A program made the translations under genes and the position numbers. Below the pieces are notes generated by a model. The model was not told the DNA's origin. It ran no database searches and saw nothing but the letters and a program-made list of their open reading frames with translations. DNA of 64,000 nt, from assembly GCF_030272615.1 (NCBI RefSeq), contig NC_081406.1, positions 167,445,521 through 167,509,520 of the forward strand, read 5' to 3'. Each line of letters opens with the position of its first letter. Within the stretch, counting starts at the first letter, position 1. This stretch comes from Cryptomeria japonica. Lineage: Eukaryota; Streptophyta; Pinopsida; Cupressales; Cupressaceae. Shown here piece after piece: positions 45,596-57,161 of the stretch.

Positions 45596-48500
45596 TGTTA
45601 GTGAACGAATTTGCCTTTCTTTAAAATAATTAATCTCAAACTCTGTTGCCTTCTTAAAAAGACAAAAATTCAACTGAACAGTTGGGTAAGTGTAATATAT
45701 TAATTCCCTCTGAATTTTTTCATAGGTATAGCTTCCTCTATTATTTATTTAGGGAATAATCTAATTAATTTCCAACTGGTATGCTTTTAACCTAAAAGCA
45801 CGTAAGGCTTCCTACTTCATTCTTTTGATGAGAGGCTAATGATTTACACATAGTTCAGAGAAAAATAAGCTTCCTAAATGCTTCAACATGAGAAAAAGAA
45901 GTGACTGAAACAAAGTTCAAAAAGCCAGTTTTATAGTACATAAAACAGATTAGAGAGACAAAGTCTCTTTTCAAACACACATCCTTTAAAAACTCACAGG
46001 AAGGAATCTCAAAAAAGAAATAACATTCTGTATCAGAAAGGTGATCACTGTCATTTGATTAGATCAACATATACAAAGATATGCCACTGCACAGATTCAA
46101 AACTCAAAGGTTTTCTTTCTCCCAAAACAGTCCGATCCTTTATATATATATCTTTCATGTAACAAAGACACAATCAATACATGTATAAAACCCTTTTCAA
46201 TTCTAGATCTTTAAAAGTTTGATGACTTCCTTCAACAAAATAGAACTTTTCAAACCAAAAAGAAACTAAGTAAAAACTAACAAAATTCTAACCAAAATCT
46301 AACCCTTATTCCCTCCATCTTAGTCTAATTTATAGTTTTTAGAACATAGGAGGTCTCCCTGAAAACTCGATCTCCTCTGAAATAGTTATGAAACTAACAG
46401 AGTATAATTGGGATAGATGTCCCGAAGTCTTTTGCATAAACATGAAAAACACATAAAAATAGGGCCTTGATCAATGCATTATGCTGCTTTCCCATCATCA
46501 TCTTCTTCTCTTCTTTCCTTGGCATCATGGGTGGTTGTGAGTTCTTGGATTATTGATTGGTTTAGAACCTTCATCACATTGAGTTTTGCCTTCATTGCTT
46601 CCTTGTTCCACCTATGCTTTACCATCTTTTCGGCATGTTTCAGTAATTGATCATTATCAATAAACATCATGGAGTCGATCCGAGCAACCCGTGTTATATC
46701 CTCCGGAGTGAAATTGCCCTTGGCTTTGATTTCCTCCATGTATACTCTGAAAACTTTTATCACATCCTGCATGTTCAGCCCGCAAATCCCCAATTGCCAA
46801 TCGTGGTCAAGGTTAACCACTTTGTTGTCATTAACTAAATTGCATTGGAGGTGTTGGAGTTCATACACAAAAGTCTTAGCATCGGAGATCATAGATTTGA
46901 AGGTGAGCACCCACCATATTATGGTCTTCTTCAGCACAAAGAGTTGACATTCATCTGTTACCAGCTTGATTGAATGTTCCGTAAAAAATCTGGAAGCCCC
47001 ATGTTCTTCTATTTTAGTGAACATAGGTAAGACATTCTCCCATTTGTGTTCCTCTTTTTCTCATGGCAAAAGCTGGTTTCGAATCTCTGCAATGAGACTC
47101 TGCATCCCATCACATAATTTTTGGGAGTTCATAATATACTTTTCTTCATCTTTAATCACTCCTTCAATCCATCTTTCAACAGCCTCTGCAATGCTTTTAG
47201 CTTGTTGAACCTGACTCATTAGCTTTTTATTCTTTGGTGAAGTAGGATCAAAGCTCTCTGTAGCATGAGATATAGGAAGTGCTTTGAAGCAATTGATGTT
47301 GTCAATGAATTGAGCAAGGATGCTTATATGCCACTTTAGCTCTCTCTTTTCCCACCTGTCTTTCTCCAACCTGGTGAGCATTTTCTTTGCGGATACCTGG
47401 AAGAAATGGTTATCTGAATCTCTGCTCATGTTTCCTAGCCCCACCTTAGTGACCTCAAAATCTTCTGCGCTGACTTCCTTGTCCTCTCCCTTGGGCTTGT
47501 ATGAGGCATTCTCAGCAACCCACTTTTCGGTCCCTTCATCACTATCCAGTCGAGTAGTTGTTTTGAACCTTTTTGGCTTGGGTCCCTTCTCTGTGTACTT
47601 AACGACCATATTTTGAATTGGAATAGTCACGGGAATGGAACTCCATTTTTTGTTCACTAAAGTAGTCAGCCACTTAGGGGTTGCACTGGAACTAGTTGCT
47701 CCTTCGATTGGTTTGGAGGGTGGTGTCATAGCTATGGTAACCGCATGGGAATCCAAGGCATTAGCAACGTCACTATCTAGATCTTCAACTTCAAATATCT
47801 GGGCATGAAGAATATTATCCTTCACCTCTATATCCTTAGCTTGATCCATCCTTCTCTGAGCAGCACTTCATGATTGAGTATGTCGAGGAGTGGAGAAATC
47901 CAAAGCTGGATTAGACTTATGCCTACCTAAGGTGGCCTTTTATCCTTACTTGCATGAACTTGTATAGCAGCATTATTAGAAAAATGCTTTGGTGAATGCA
48001 GAGTAAACTCATTATTTCTCACAGAATTAGACTTGGCACCTAATTTCACTGCTTTCTTCCTTTCAACCCATTCTGCGGTTCTCTCCAAAACCCTTTGGTT
48101 TTCAGCTATATATTGTCATCTTCTTCCTCATCCCAATTGATACAGGACACTTCAATTTCAGCTTGAGCTAAGTATCCAAGTTCAAACAATTGTAGATAAT
48201 CTTCTTCAAGCCCATTTATGTCAAGCTTTACCTGCAATGAAATGACTTGCTCCAACACCATCCTCATGTTTCCCCTTTTGAACACCTTGAGTTCATCACT
48301 GCAATCTTCCCAGAAGTCTTCTAATTGTGGCATTGGGAGATACGACATTAGATCAAGACTTTAGGAGAAACCCTTATTATCAAAACCTTTCCTTCCATGG
48401 TATAGGGGAAAATTGAAGTTCTTTAGGTCTACTCCAATACTCAAAGCGTCTGACATTGAACTATAGGATAGCATACCTAACTAGATGGGAAAATGACCCT

Positions 48501-50544
48501 CCCATTTGTCCCTGGGTTGCACCTTTCTAATCATAGTAGTCAGCTGCCTACATATCTCTGCTAAAACAAAACAATCTGAACAAAAATGAGGAAGCTTGAA
48601 GGGCTCTTCCTCAAAACCACCTATCCTTATATAGTAGAAGCGAGGAAACTGGATAAAGAAGCTAACAAACCTCTTTACCAATGCTTGTGCATCCTCAGAG
48701 ATTCTTTTGGATTTCATATTATTCAATTCGTAGCTGAAATCCCCCAGAAAAGCATTGTGTACCCTCCTAAAGTCTTGCAAGGCATTATCCTTTTGCAACA
48801 TGGGGTAAAAATCATATATGGGGACCTCCTCCTTAGTGGGCTGTCTAGGTATTCCAACTATCTCCTTAACACATGCCAAATAGTATATAAGATATGAAGA
48901 CATGAAGAAATTATGCTTAAACTATTTGGCCATACTCAGCTGCTCCCTCATTGAATCGGCAATTAGCTCTGCCCAATCAAGGTATTGCTTCCCTTCTAAT
49001 ACTAGCTGCACATAGCAATAAATCCAGTCGTCAAAATTGTAGGCTTCTGCAGAGCCTCTGACTCACTGCAACAGTAGCATGACATCGTGAATGTGAGGCA
49101 ACATATGATTCTTATTGGGATTCTTGGGCAATCTGGAACCACCCCTTTGGGGAACCTTCAACCAATATTTTGCTATGTTATTTCGATGCCCAGTTCTGTC
49201 TGCGTTGAACTTGGTGATTGACTGGGTAGGAGAAAAGTTTGAGAATTGGTAGTCAAGTAGCTTGAAGATAGAGGAAATTACTTCATGGTTGATGGCAAGG
49301 AGGGTTTCACCATTGTCTCTCTTGATGGTTTTGGAGGCTGGATCATACCTAGCAATACATTCCCTAACCAATTCTGGGCAAGGGATAGCTGGGGGAAAGG
49401 CTGCTGCCTCTATAAGACCACTACTCAAAACTTCCACACCAAAGGAAACATCGATTCCCTTGAATACCCTTTCTTTTAAAACTTCAAGATTTTCCCCTTT
49501 AAGGTCAGTATCGCTAACTATGGGCTCTTTACATTGAAGACTAAAAACATTCCTAAACAGGTGCAGTGTTGACTTCATAATTGATAAATGATAAGCCTTA
49601 TTTTGTTGCAGAAAACCTTACTATGAGAGAACAAATGCAAGTAAAAATTAGTGGAGAGAACAAGAAATGGACTCACCTTCACAGTTGAGCAACCAGACAA
49701 CTACCAGCAAACAAAACTTCTATCCAGGAAAAATAACACCGCAGCGATGAGGAACAAAGTTTCAGAGAATGAATCCTTCATACCTTATACCAAGAGCAAT
49801 GATACAGACTTATTAAGTGCAATAATTCCAATGTCAGTTTAAGTGTGTTGACTTTCTGGATTGGACATCACACGAATGCATTGAATGCATGGCGGAATTT
49901 TTGAAGTAACCACTAGTTCCCGAAATGATTACTTGCTTTGAAACTCCAACAATTGGCGTCACTTAAGATATGGTTTGCCTTCCTCATACTTGGTAATAAA
50001 TGCACTATCAAATCTATTAACTCATGGGACCCACCAAATTTGAACACACATGAACATTCTGAATAGACCTCATTGGGGTTCAAGTAGTTCAAGGCATACA
50101 CTGCACCCAGGAGAAATCTTTTCTGAGAGGATTAATTATGTCAAGTGCTGCTGACCATTTGAACTGTGTTGAACATGTTGAACATGTCTGAACCTTTTGA
50201 ACTAGGTTCAAAGAGTTCAACACGTGGAGAGAGATGACATAACACATCACCGAACAAGACCAATAAGGAACCATTGCAAAACACTTTAAGAAAATGTTAG
50301 TATGAAAAACCCCCTAGACACCTAAGAACCTACGAAACCTAAATGAACCTGATGAACCCGGTTCAAGATGGTTCAATGTGCTCACGGAGTTCAACCAAAT
50401 ACTAAAACTCGACATTTTTGATTTAAAGACAATTTACAAATGGACTAAGGCTTAGACTGAGGCATTGCAAAAAAAAAAATGACTCCGAATGAAATTTTAT
50501 AGGGTGATTTACTCTTGTCATTAAGGATAAATGATGTAGTAACA
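45596..50544 (-). mobile_element. 5' LTR of G
   Basis: 4,949 bp with the same layout as 34550-39508. On the minus strand it runs from 50544 (TGTTACT) to 45596 (CTAACA) and is followed by the PBS. Confidence 0.94.
46479..49578 (-). pseudogene. LTR-encoded accessory frame of G (5' LTR copy)
   Basis: Same frame as 35443-38542: 3,100 nt from the ATG at 49578 to TAA at 46479. Open blocks at 49063-49578, 48481-48903 and 48106-48348 share one frame; 47061-47849 (262 codons) and 46479-47024 (181 codons) share another after a small indel near 47920. The breaks differ from those in the 3' LTR copy, so both derive from one longer intact frame. The C-terminal blocks are rich in Lys, Glu and Trp with predicted helices. 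Product unknown. Confidence 0.75.
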
Positions 50545-50549
50545 AATAT

Positions 50550-50917
50550 GTTTTAGGCTCATTTCCAAGGAAGCAAATTGCTTCGTGAAAGACTTGTAGG
50601 AAGAGATGCACTAACCTGAGACAAGATACAAAGGACTTTCAAGTTGAGACAAAATACCTTAGGGAAAGATAAAGAAAGGTAAATGAATATATGAATCGAG
50701 AATGAATCACTATCTCAAAGAAAGGTAAATGAATATATGAATCAAGAATGAATAATTATTTAACAACACAACCTCTAACAATCTCTAAATATAAAGTTAT
50801 GCTTGAATTACTGTCTTCAAGAAACCAACTTTACTACAATCACCACAAGCTTCCTAGATATCACCAATTCGCATCACTAACTCTGCAAATGATATAATCA
50901 TATAAGCATAGCACACA
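50550..50917 (-). mobile_element. Solo Copia-type LTR F, right part
   Basis: Continues F after G. It ends GCACACA at 50917 and is followed by TATTT (50918-50922), matching TATTT at 34323-34327. Total F is about 590 bp. It contains a 2 x 47 bp tandem duplication (50671-50764). Confidence 0.6.
50671..50764. repeat. Tandem duplication, 2 x 47 bp
   Basis: AAAGAAAGGTAAATGAATAT occurs at 50671 and 50718, each followed by near-identical sequence to a GAATGAAT end. It lies in LTR F. Confidence 0.9.
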
Positions 50918-50922
50918 TATTT

Positions 50923-51952
50923 ATTCACATAGTCAAATACATTAGCAAAAACAATTTGGTCTTCTATGTATACCATCTTTTTTATTGAAAACATCAATTA
51001 CATCGACCATAATGGAGGACAAGCATAGATCTTGTCATGTTGGCCGCCAAAGAAAAATTATGGTGAATAAGGTCCAATGTAGGAGATAGAGAGGACCTAA
51101 AATTATCATATCATTTCTTTCTAATAAACTAGAAACATTTCACATGCTATCACACATCTTCCAAGATCGACAACAAGGTAATATGTAGATACACCAAACA
51201 ACACATTGCTAGTTATCCCAAAATATATCTTTGAAATGAACAAGATCAATGTAGATCCCCACACACCAAGGTTGGACCCAAAAAAAATGCAACACAATCT
51301 TAAAGGTAACTTGAGACGTCTAGGGATTCCCCACAAGCAGAAAAACATCTGTAGGCAAAAATAGAGTAGTTACCTTGAGATGTACTTTCCAATCATAATG
51401 AAACCTCAAATAGACCATCTAGAATTGTACAAAGAACACCAGGACATTCCTTGAACATCCAAAAAAATTCTCAAAATATTCTTTCATATTTCCATATCAA
51501 GATCATACTAGCAAAACAAATTTGATGCAAATCACTTCATTTTAGAGATCTAGTCAAACACAAAACACATCATAACTACTTGTAAACCACATCAACATTT
51601 GAAACTTGAATTGGGACACAACACAAAAATTGTAACCATTTCCTCAAAGTCATAGCATTAGAGACACTAATGTGGAGAAATGTGAAGCATTTCAATTCTA
51701 ATAAACAACCATACTATTAGCCAACTATAATCATCAACCAAATCAAGTACAACACAAGAGACTTGAAAAGATACAAGTGTAATGCTGACAAAGTGTAAAC
51801 ATTATATCTAATTTTGCAAGACCATATCTACAAACATAGAATAATGTGAAGCATACTCTCAGTCAAGCATTCTCTTGAGAACACATCAATACATCCTTCT
51901 ATACCAACTTGCTTTATTAAATCTCGAAGAACAAAAAAAGTTCCAGAGATGC
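50923..51952. other. Unresolved A/T-rich stretch
   Basis: About 1 kb without a supported gene. A 75-codon minus-strand frame (51121-51348) matches nothing I recognise. It may be a continuation of the LINE upstream of F, or the flank of the gag fragment on its right. No LTR ends found. Confidence 0.4.
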
Positions 51953-52547
51953 TCACTGCAATCTTCTCACAAAGTTTGCTTCAGATTTATCCATATCTCT
52001 ATTGCATTCCAAATTATTTCTAGAAACGTTAAATGCTACCTCTTTCTTTTGTCTTTTCTCTTCCTCCATTTTTGAATTTTCAAAGGCTGTCAAGGTACCG
52101 ATAAGATGATCAATGATATACTTTCTTAAATAATTTATTTCCTGTATGGCACACCTCATTTCTTTGTAGGATTTTGGTAGGGTCGATAAGATCTTTTGAA
52201 CAACATCACCTTCATCCAAATTTACACTGGTAGCTCTAATACCATCAGCAAGTTCAGTTACTCTATGTATATAGTTCTCAACACCTTCATCTTCAAGAAT
52301 TATCAGATATTCATACTTCTTCTTATATTCATTAGCCTAGCCTATTTTTTCTTTAGATCTCCTTAAAGTGCCAAACACAACTTGTTCCATACAACATTAG
52401 CTTCCTTTAATTTTCTTACTCTTCCAAACACTGAATCACTTATACAACTATAAATTATAGCTCTAGCTTTTGCATTAGTCTCTTGTAACTTTAACTCATT
52501 TGAAGTCTTAGAAGCAACTTGTAGGGGTGTATATCTAGCTTGGATGA
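51953..52547 (-). pseudogene. gag: Copia gag (UBN2) fragment H
   Basis: Read leftward: A-K-A-R-A-I-I-Y-S-C-I-S-D (about 52470), then D-V-V-Q-K-I-L-S-T-L-P-K-S-Y-K (about 52190) and L-I-G-T-L-T-A-F-E (about 52090), the core of Copia UBN2 gag, ending in E-A-N-F-V-R. Broken by stops and a frameshift. The N-terminus is cut at about 52547, where element B appears to start. The zinc knuckle and pol are missing on the left. Confidence 0.82.
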
Positions 52548-52757
52548 TGTCCCTATTGGCTTGATGATGATTGCAATATATTTATCATATGTTGTCATTG
52601 ATGAAACACATACACACATATATGTTTATATTATCTACTGATATAAATTCAAGTTGTTTATACTACAACCGTTATGCTAGAGGTTATACTAAGAGGTTTA
52701 TCTCTAACTGGTACTTTTTGATAACCAGTATATGCACAAAAGATTGATGAATAATGA

Positions 52758-54178
52758 TGAACAACAAATACCCTAACTAGTACTGAGAGGGGGGATGAAT
52801 CAATACATACAAAAACTTCTTTGCAACTTATCAAGTTAAAACAATACTAACCGATTGTCTTCATTACTGAACTTAACCATGGCAATACCGGTTAAACATA
52901 GTAAGACTTCAGACAACATAAACTAGTGAAAATGAACACTTCAAATACATTCAATACTTGATAACTACTTCACCCATAAACATATGTATGTGGTGTATCA
53001 ACAATACCATAAGCATTAGCTCTGCATGCATAATCACTCAAACAAAGAATACTTAATCATCACATGAAAAATGCACAACTCATGACACATAGATTTTTCA
53101 TGTGGAAACCCAAATGGGGAAAACCACAGTGGGGATGAATACCCACAAGCTTGTTTTGAACTCTTTTGAAGCTCACTTTGTTAGGAGCCTAGTCTAGTTA
53201 AAGACTTTACAATAAGGTTTTGCTAGGAACTGATCCTATTAAAGATCACCCGATTAAGGGATGGCTATATACCTTGTTAAAGGTTGAAACCCTATTAAAG
53301 GTTACCTTGCTAGAGGATTTAAAGAACTCAATGAACTTGAGTCACCTGGTTAGAGGATTTACAGTAAGCCTATTAAGAGATACTCAGCAAAGGGATTTTC
53401 TTTCTGTTGAAATGGTTAGAAGACAATAGGTAAAACTCTGATATGATAACAACACTATATGCTAAGGTAGATCCTTTTCAATTCCTTTACTCTGCAATCA
53501 CACTCTGTAGTTTTCACTCACTAGTCTAGAAAGTATCTCATCACTTGGATACACACACACAACTTTTGCCAACACTTACAATAACAAACATCATCGACCT
53601 TATAGACAACAATTAGGTCGGTAGAATAAACCCTAAACCCTAAGAATCTTAGGTTTATCATTACAAGTAGTCCAATCCTGACCATTCAAACACTTTGCAT
53701 AGAATAAGACAATCTCAAATAGATCACAAGTCATTCTGCATCATCCATTCTTCACCACACATAGAAATCCATATCCCATCACACTTTCTTCTCATACCGC
53801 TAAGAAGAATGTTCATTCCCGAGGTAGACATTAACTACAGTCAATCTTCACATGCAAGATCCTCAAGGAAATCCTTCACGTGTAAAAAACTAACGTGGCA
53901 TCTCGATCTCATCCTTATTTCTTAGCTAACTCATCACAAAATATCATCGGTTGCATCACACAAGCTAGATTGCCAAACTGGAAACCCTAAAGCTAAGACT
54001 ACCAACTGGTAGTTACACTTAGTGAAACCCCGACACCAGTTCACTACATCTCTTCATACCGGTTCTCCAACTTGATCATCAATAACAACTTCTTCCAAAT
54101 TTCATATCAATTGTCCTATACTTATTGACATCAATGACAACATACATTATTATCATACCAGTTCATCATATGCCAACA
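52758..54178 (-). mobile_element. Solo Copia LTR I
   Basis: 1,421 bp on the minus strand, TGTTGGCATATG (54178) to a TTCA-type end (52758). It has the quasi-palindrome at 54125-54140 and the C-rich box (complement near 52782). Flanks share ATGA (52754-52757, 54179-54182). No PBS next to it, so it is solo. It splits the 5' LTR of B. Confidence 0.7.
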
Positions 54179-54182
54179 ATGA

Positions 54183-55031
54183 CAACCAATGGACACACAT
54201 TAATTAGCATCAACATGAAGATCAAGCGAAGATTATATCAGGAGATTCAAGGACAATAGTTCATATATTTAACCCCAATTGGTATTAATTGCTCCAACTG
54301 GTATTCATTTATTTTTGTGATGAGTTATGATCCCTTGACCAGATACATTGCACCTAGGAAATTGTATTATGATTTCTTTAGGCCTACATGAAATCATAAT
54401 GTTTATATATTGACATCACAATGAATTAGTTCATGATGCGTGAAAGTGATATGTTGTGTGAGAAAGACAAAAGAGTTAAGTTGTAGAGTATGCAGAAGAG
54501 TAGTGTTGAATATGCTTAGAAGGATATGATCAAGCAAGTATTGTGCTACTCAGACAGATCAAACCAATCCTATTGTTTTCTAACAATTACAACATAATCA
54601 AAATCCCCTAACTGGGTAACATCTAACAAGTTGATCCATTAGTTTTGATTCATAAATCCTCCACCGAGGTTACTCCTAATAGGGTACTACCTTTCACAGG
54701 GTATAAGCTTCTAATCAGGCTTTGGGATCTCTAACAAGATTCGCTCTTGGTAGAGCACTTTGTAGACCCTAACCGGTTAGTTATCTATTACTGCAAATAG
54801 TTAATTTGTGAGTTCCATCTCACTGTGGTTTTTACCTATTTGGGTTTTCCACGTACAAACACTTGTGTTATGGTGGATGTTTTACTTATTGTGGATGATG
54901 TTATATCATTTTGGATTGCATGCATTGTGTTTAAAAGTTTTGTTAAGTTCATCTACCGGTTAGTGTTTGAAGTAGTTTTATTTCTAGTTTCACTAGTTCA
55001 CCCCCCCTCTTAGTTATTTTCAAGTCCATCA
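54183..55031 (+). mobile_element. Remainder of the 5' LTR of B
   Basis: Ends with TTCACCCCCCCTCTTAG (about 54998) and CCATCA at 55031. Contains the leader words CACTGTGGTTTTTACC and GGGTTTTCCACG typical of Copia R-U5. Confidence 0.75.
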
Positions 55032-55033
55032 AT

Positions 55034-55045
55034 TGGTATAAGAAC
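55034..55045 (+). other. Primer binding site of B (degenerate)
   Basis: TGGTATAAGAAC, three bases after the LTR. Two mismatches to TGGTATCAGAGC. Confidence 0.75.
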
Positions 55046-55093
55046 CTAACTTCTTTGAAGCCTAATTGCTTAGAAGGGAGCCTTGAAACCTCC

Positions 55094-56553
55094 ATGGGGG
55101 ACATGAGCTACTTTGAGATGGCTAGAGAGCTTGAAGCTAGCATAAATGAGCTTGAAACCCTTAGGGTCAAAATGAAATCTTCACAAGTCAAAAGGAGAGA
55201 GATAACCGAACAATTGTTAGAGATATCTAATAATAGTTCTTTAGATGAGGCCACTATTGATGCTTTAGCAGAGGAAGTTGAAAAGTTAAACGATGAGAAA
55301 ATAAATTTGAGGAGAGAGCTAGAAGGTCTCACTATCTGCATGAGTCAGGAACTGGAAGCTAGAAGAGATGCTAAAGATCTTATCAAGGAAAGAGATCAAG
55401 AGATTGCCAAGATCAAGCAGGAAAATGTCAATATGCATGAGCATTTGGTAGCAAAAAGAGAAGAAAAGGAGAACCTACAGCTAGATCTTGAACTAGAATC
55501 ATCTCTGAGAGAGAACCTATAAAAACATAATGAAGATCTCACCAGACAGCTTACCAAAGTAAATGAGAAATTGGAGAAGTTCAACAGAAGTTCTACCATG
55601 CTGGAAGAAAAAATTCAATCATAAAGGATGAAGGGTGATATCTTTGGACTTGGTTTTCAGACATTTGAAAAATGTGAATCCTCCAGTACAAAGAGTTAAC
55701 ACTCTTAAGAACAAATCTACTGCTATGATCAAGAAACCTAATGGTAAGAAGGTCTTTAAACATGTTTGTTATGTTTGCCATAAACCTAGTCACACTACAA
55801 ATATTTGCAGAGACAAACCTAACATAAATGCAAGCTACAATAATAATGCTAGGTATGTGTCCAAGAAATTTGAAGGCCATTGCTTCACATGTGGAATGTA
55901 TGGACATAAATCTGTTGAGTATAGATATGGAGCAAACAATCCTATACCGCATATGTATCCAAGACCAAATGATGATCGGATGAGGAATTTTGACAACTGG
56001 GTCAACCTAAATTAGCAAAGACCCTATGGCAACTAGTTTAGTCCATTTGAGATGGAAAAGGTAACAAATGCTATTTCCAAGGTTTTGCATTTCCTCTTCC
56101 TGTTCTTCTTCTGCAGTTCATAGCCACATGACCAAAGTTATTATATATGATGCAATTTGTCCAAGAAATTTGAAGGTCATTGCTTCACATGTGGAATGTA
56201 TGGACATATCTGTTGAGTACAGATATGGAGCAAACAATCCTGTACTGCATATGTATCCAAGACCAAATGATGACTGGATGAGGAATTTTGACAACTGGGT
56301 CAACCTAAATTGGCAAAGACCCTATGGCAACTAGTTTAGTCCATTTGAGATGGAAAAGGTAACAAATGTTATTTGCATCATATATAATAACTTTGGTCAT
56401 GTGGCTATGAACTGCAGAAGAAGAACAGGAAGAGGAAATGCAAAACCTTGGAAATCATCTGGTATGGTCTGTTATCATTGTAACAAACTAGGGCACTTAG
56501 CAAAAATTTGTAGATCCAGAAATAACAAACTGGTCAATTCTTCTAAGGATTAG
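55094..56553 (+). pseudogene. gag: Gag-like coiled coil and zinc-knuckle frame of B, rearranged
   Basis: From the ATG at 55094 (M-G-D-M-S-Y-F) about 140 residues of Glu/Lys/Leu-rich coiled coil, then stops. Zinc knuckles follow: C-Y-V-C...I-C (about 55767) intact; C-F-T-C-G-M-Y-G-H (about 55881) with Tyr for the last Cys; a second copy of that knuckle at about 56181 produced by the duplication described below; C-I-I-Y (about 56374), where the second Cys is Tyr; and C-Y-H-C...I-C (about 56470) intact. Frames change several times. No UBN2 domain, as in A. Confidence 0.78.
55857..56456. repeat. Direct repeat plus inverted repeat (snap-back rearrangement)
   Basis: Direct copies at about 55857-56073 and 56157-56372 differ at about 8 sites. 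Between them, about 56074-56156 is the exact reverse complement of 56373-56456, which follows the second copy. The order is D1, I-inverted, D2, I. Confidence 0.92.
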
Positions 56554-57161
56554 AAAGGAAAGAAGAAATTTAATGTTGAAGAAACCAGAGAGGAAATGAA
56601 TCGGATTTGGAAGAAGAAAAGTGATGACTGACTTGGAGAAGAAAATGTTCCTTCACCCAGTGAAGAGAACCCTGCACCGGTGAATTAAGCCTTTTTAATA
56701 TGGCTAAGGGGAGCTTAACAGTCAAATTACCTTCAGACCCCTTGAAATAAATGAATTTTGAAGCACAAAATTTTAGTAACTTTTTGTCAATATCTTATCA
56801 ACCAGTTTTCTCCTTGAGTGGTGAAATTAGGGTTTGTAACCCTAACAGGAAAGAATTGAATGTAGTAGGTAAAAAGGATAAAAGAAAGTTTTTACTTTGT
56901 CATTTTTACCCTAACACATTCGAGAAAGAAATTTGGAGCACTTGCTGAGCTAAGAAAGATTGTTGGCTAATAATTGTCAAAGTTGTATTGTGATTTGCAA
57001 TCAAGTTGATTTGAAAGTTTTAAAAGATCGAACTAGTGTGCACTTGGGCATTCAACCGGTAAATGGGGCAGCATGTGCGAAATAAGGTATTTCTTTAAAA
57101 ATCCTTCTTTGAATCTTGTTCATCTATAAAGGCATCATCTTCAAAGACTGTAGAAAGGTTA
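56554..57161 (+). other. Linker between gag-like and accessory frames of B
   Basis: Lys/Glu-rich remains with stops (to about 56690), then non-coding DNA. A 65-codon frame at 56751-56948 is not supported. The corresponding stretch in A is about 16780-17175. Confidence 0.5.

Larger units (their letters stand above)
34550..50544 (-). mobile_element. Tat-like Ty3/Gypsy element G with ORF-bearing 4.95 kb LTRs, TSD AATAT
   Basis: 15,995 bp, leftward. LTRs at 34550-39508 and 45596-50544 with TGTTA/TAACA ends; AATAT at 34545-34549 and 50545-50549. Order on the minus strand: 5' LTR, Arg-type PBS, gag, protease, archaeal-type RNase H, RT, Gypsy RNase H, integrase, 3' LTR. Each LTR holds a roughly 1,033-codon frame in the sense direction. 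Pol stays in one frame from 43991 to 40032, broken only by in-frame stops. PBS type, gag zinc motif and dual RNase H point to the Tat/Ogre group. Confidence 0.93.

Noticed and set aside
34550-50544. Segmental duplication instead of an LTR pair
   Set aside because: The two 4.95 kb copies have TGTTA/TAACA ends, a flanking 5 bp TSD, and a primer site next to the inner end of one copy.
51121-51348. 75-codon hydrophobic frame as a membrane protein gene
   Set aside because: No start context, homologue or conservation evidence, in A/T-rich unresolved DNA.
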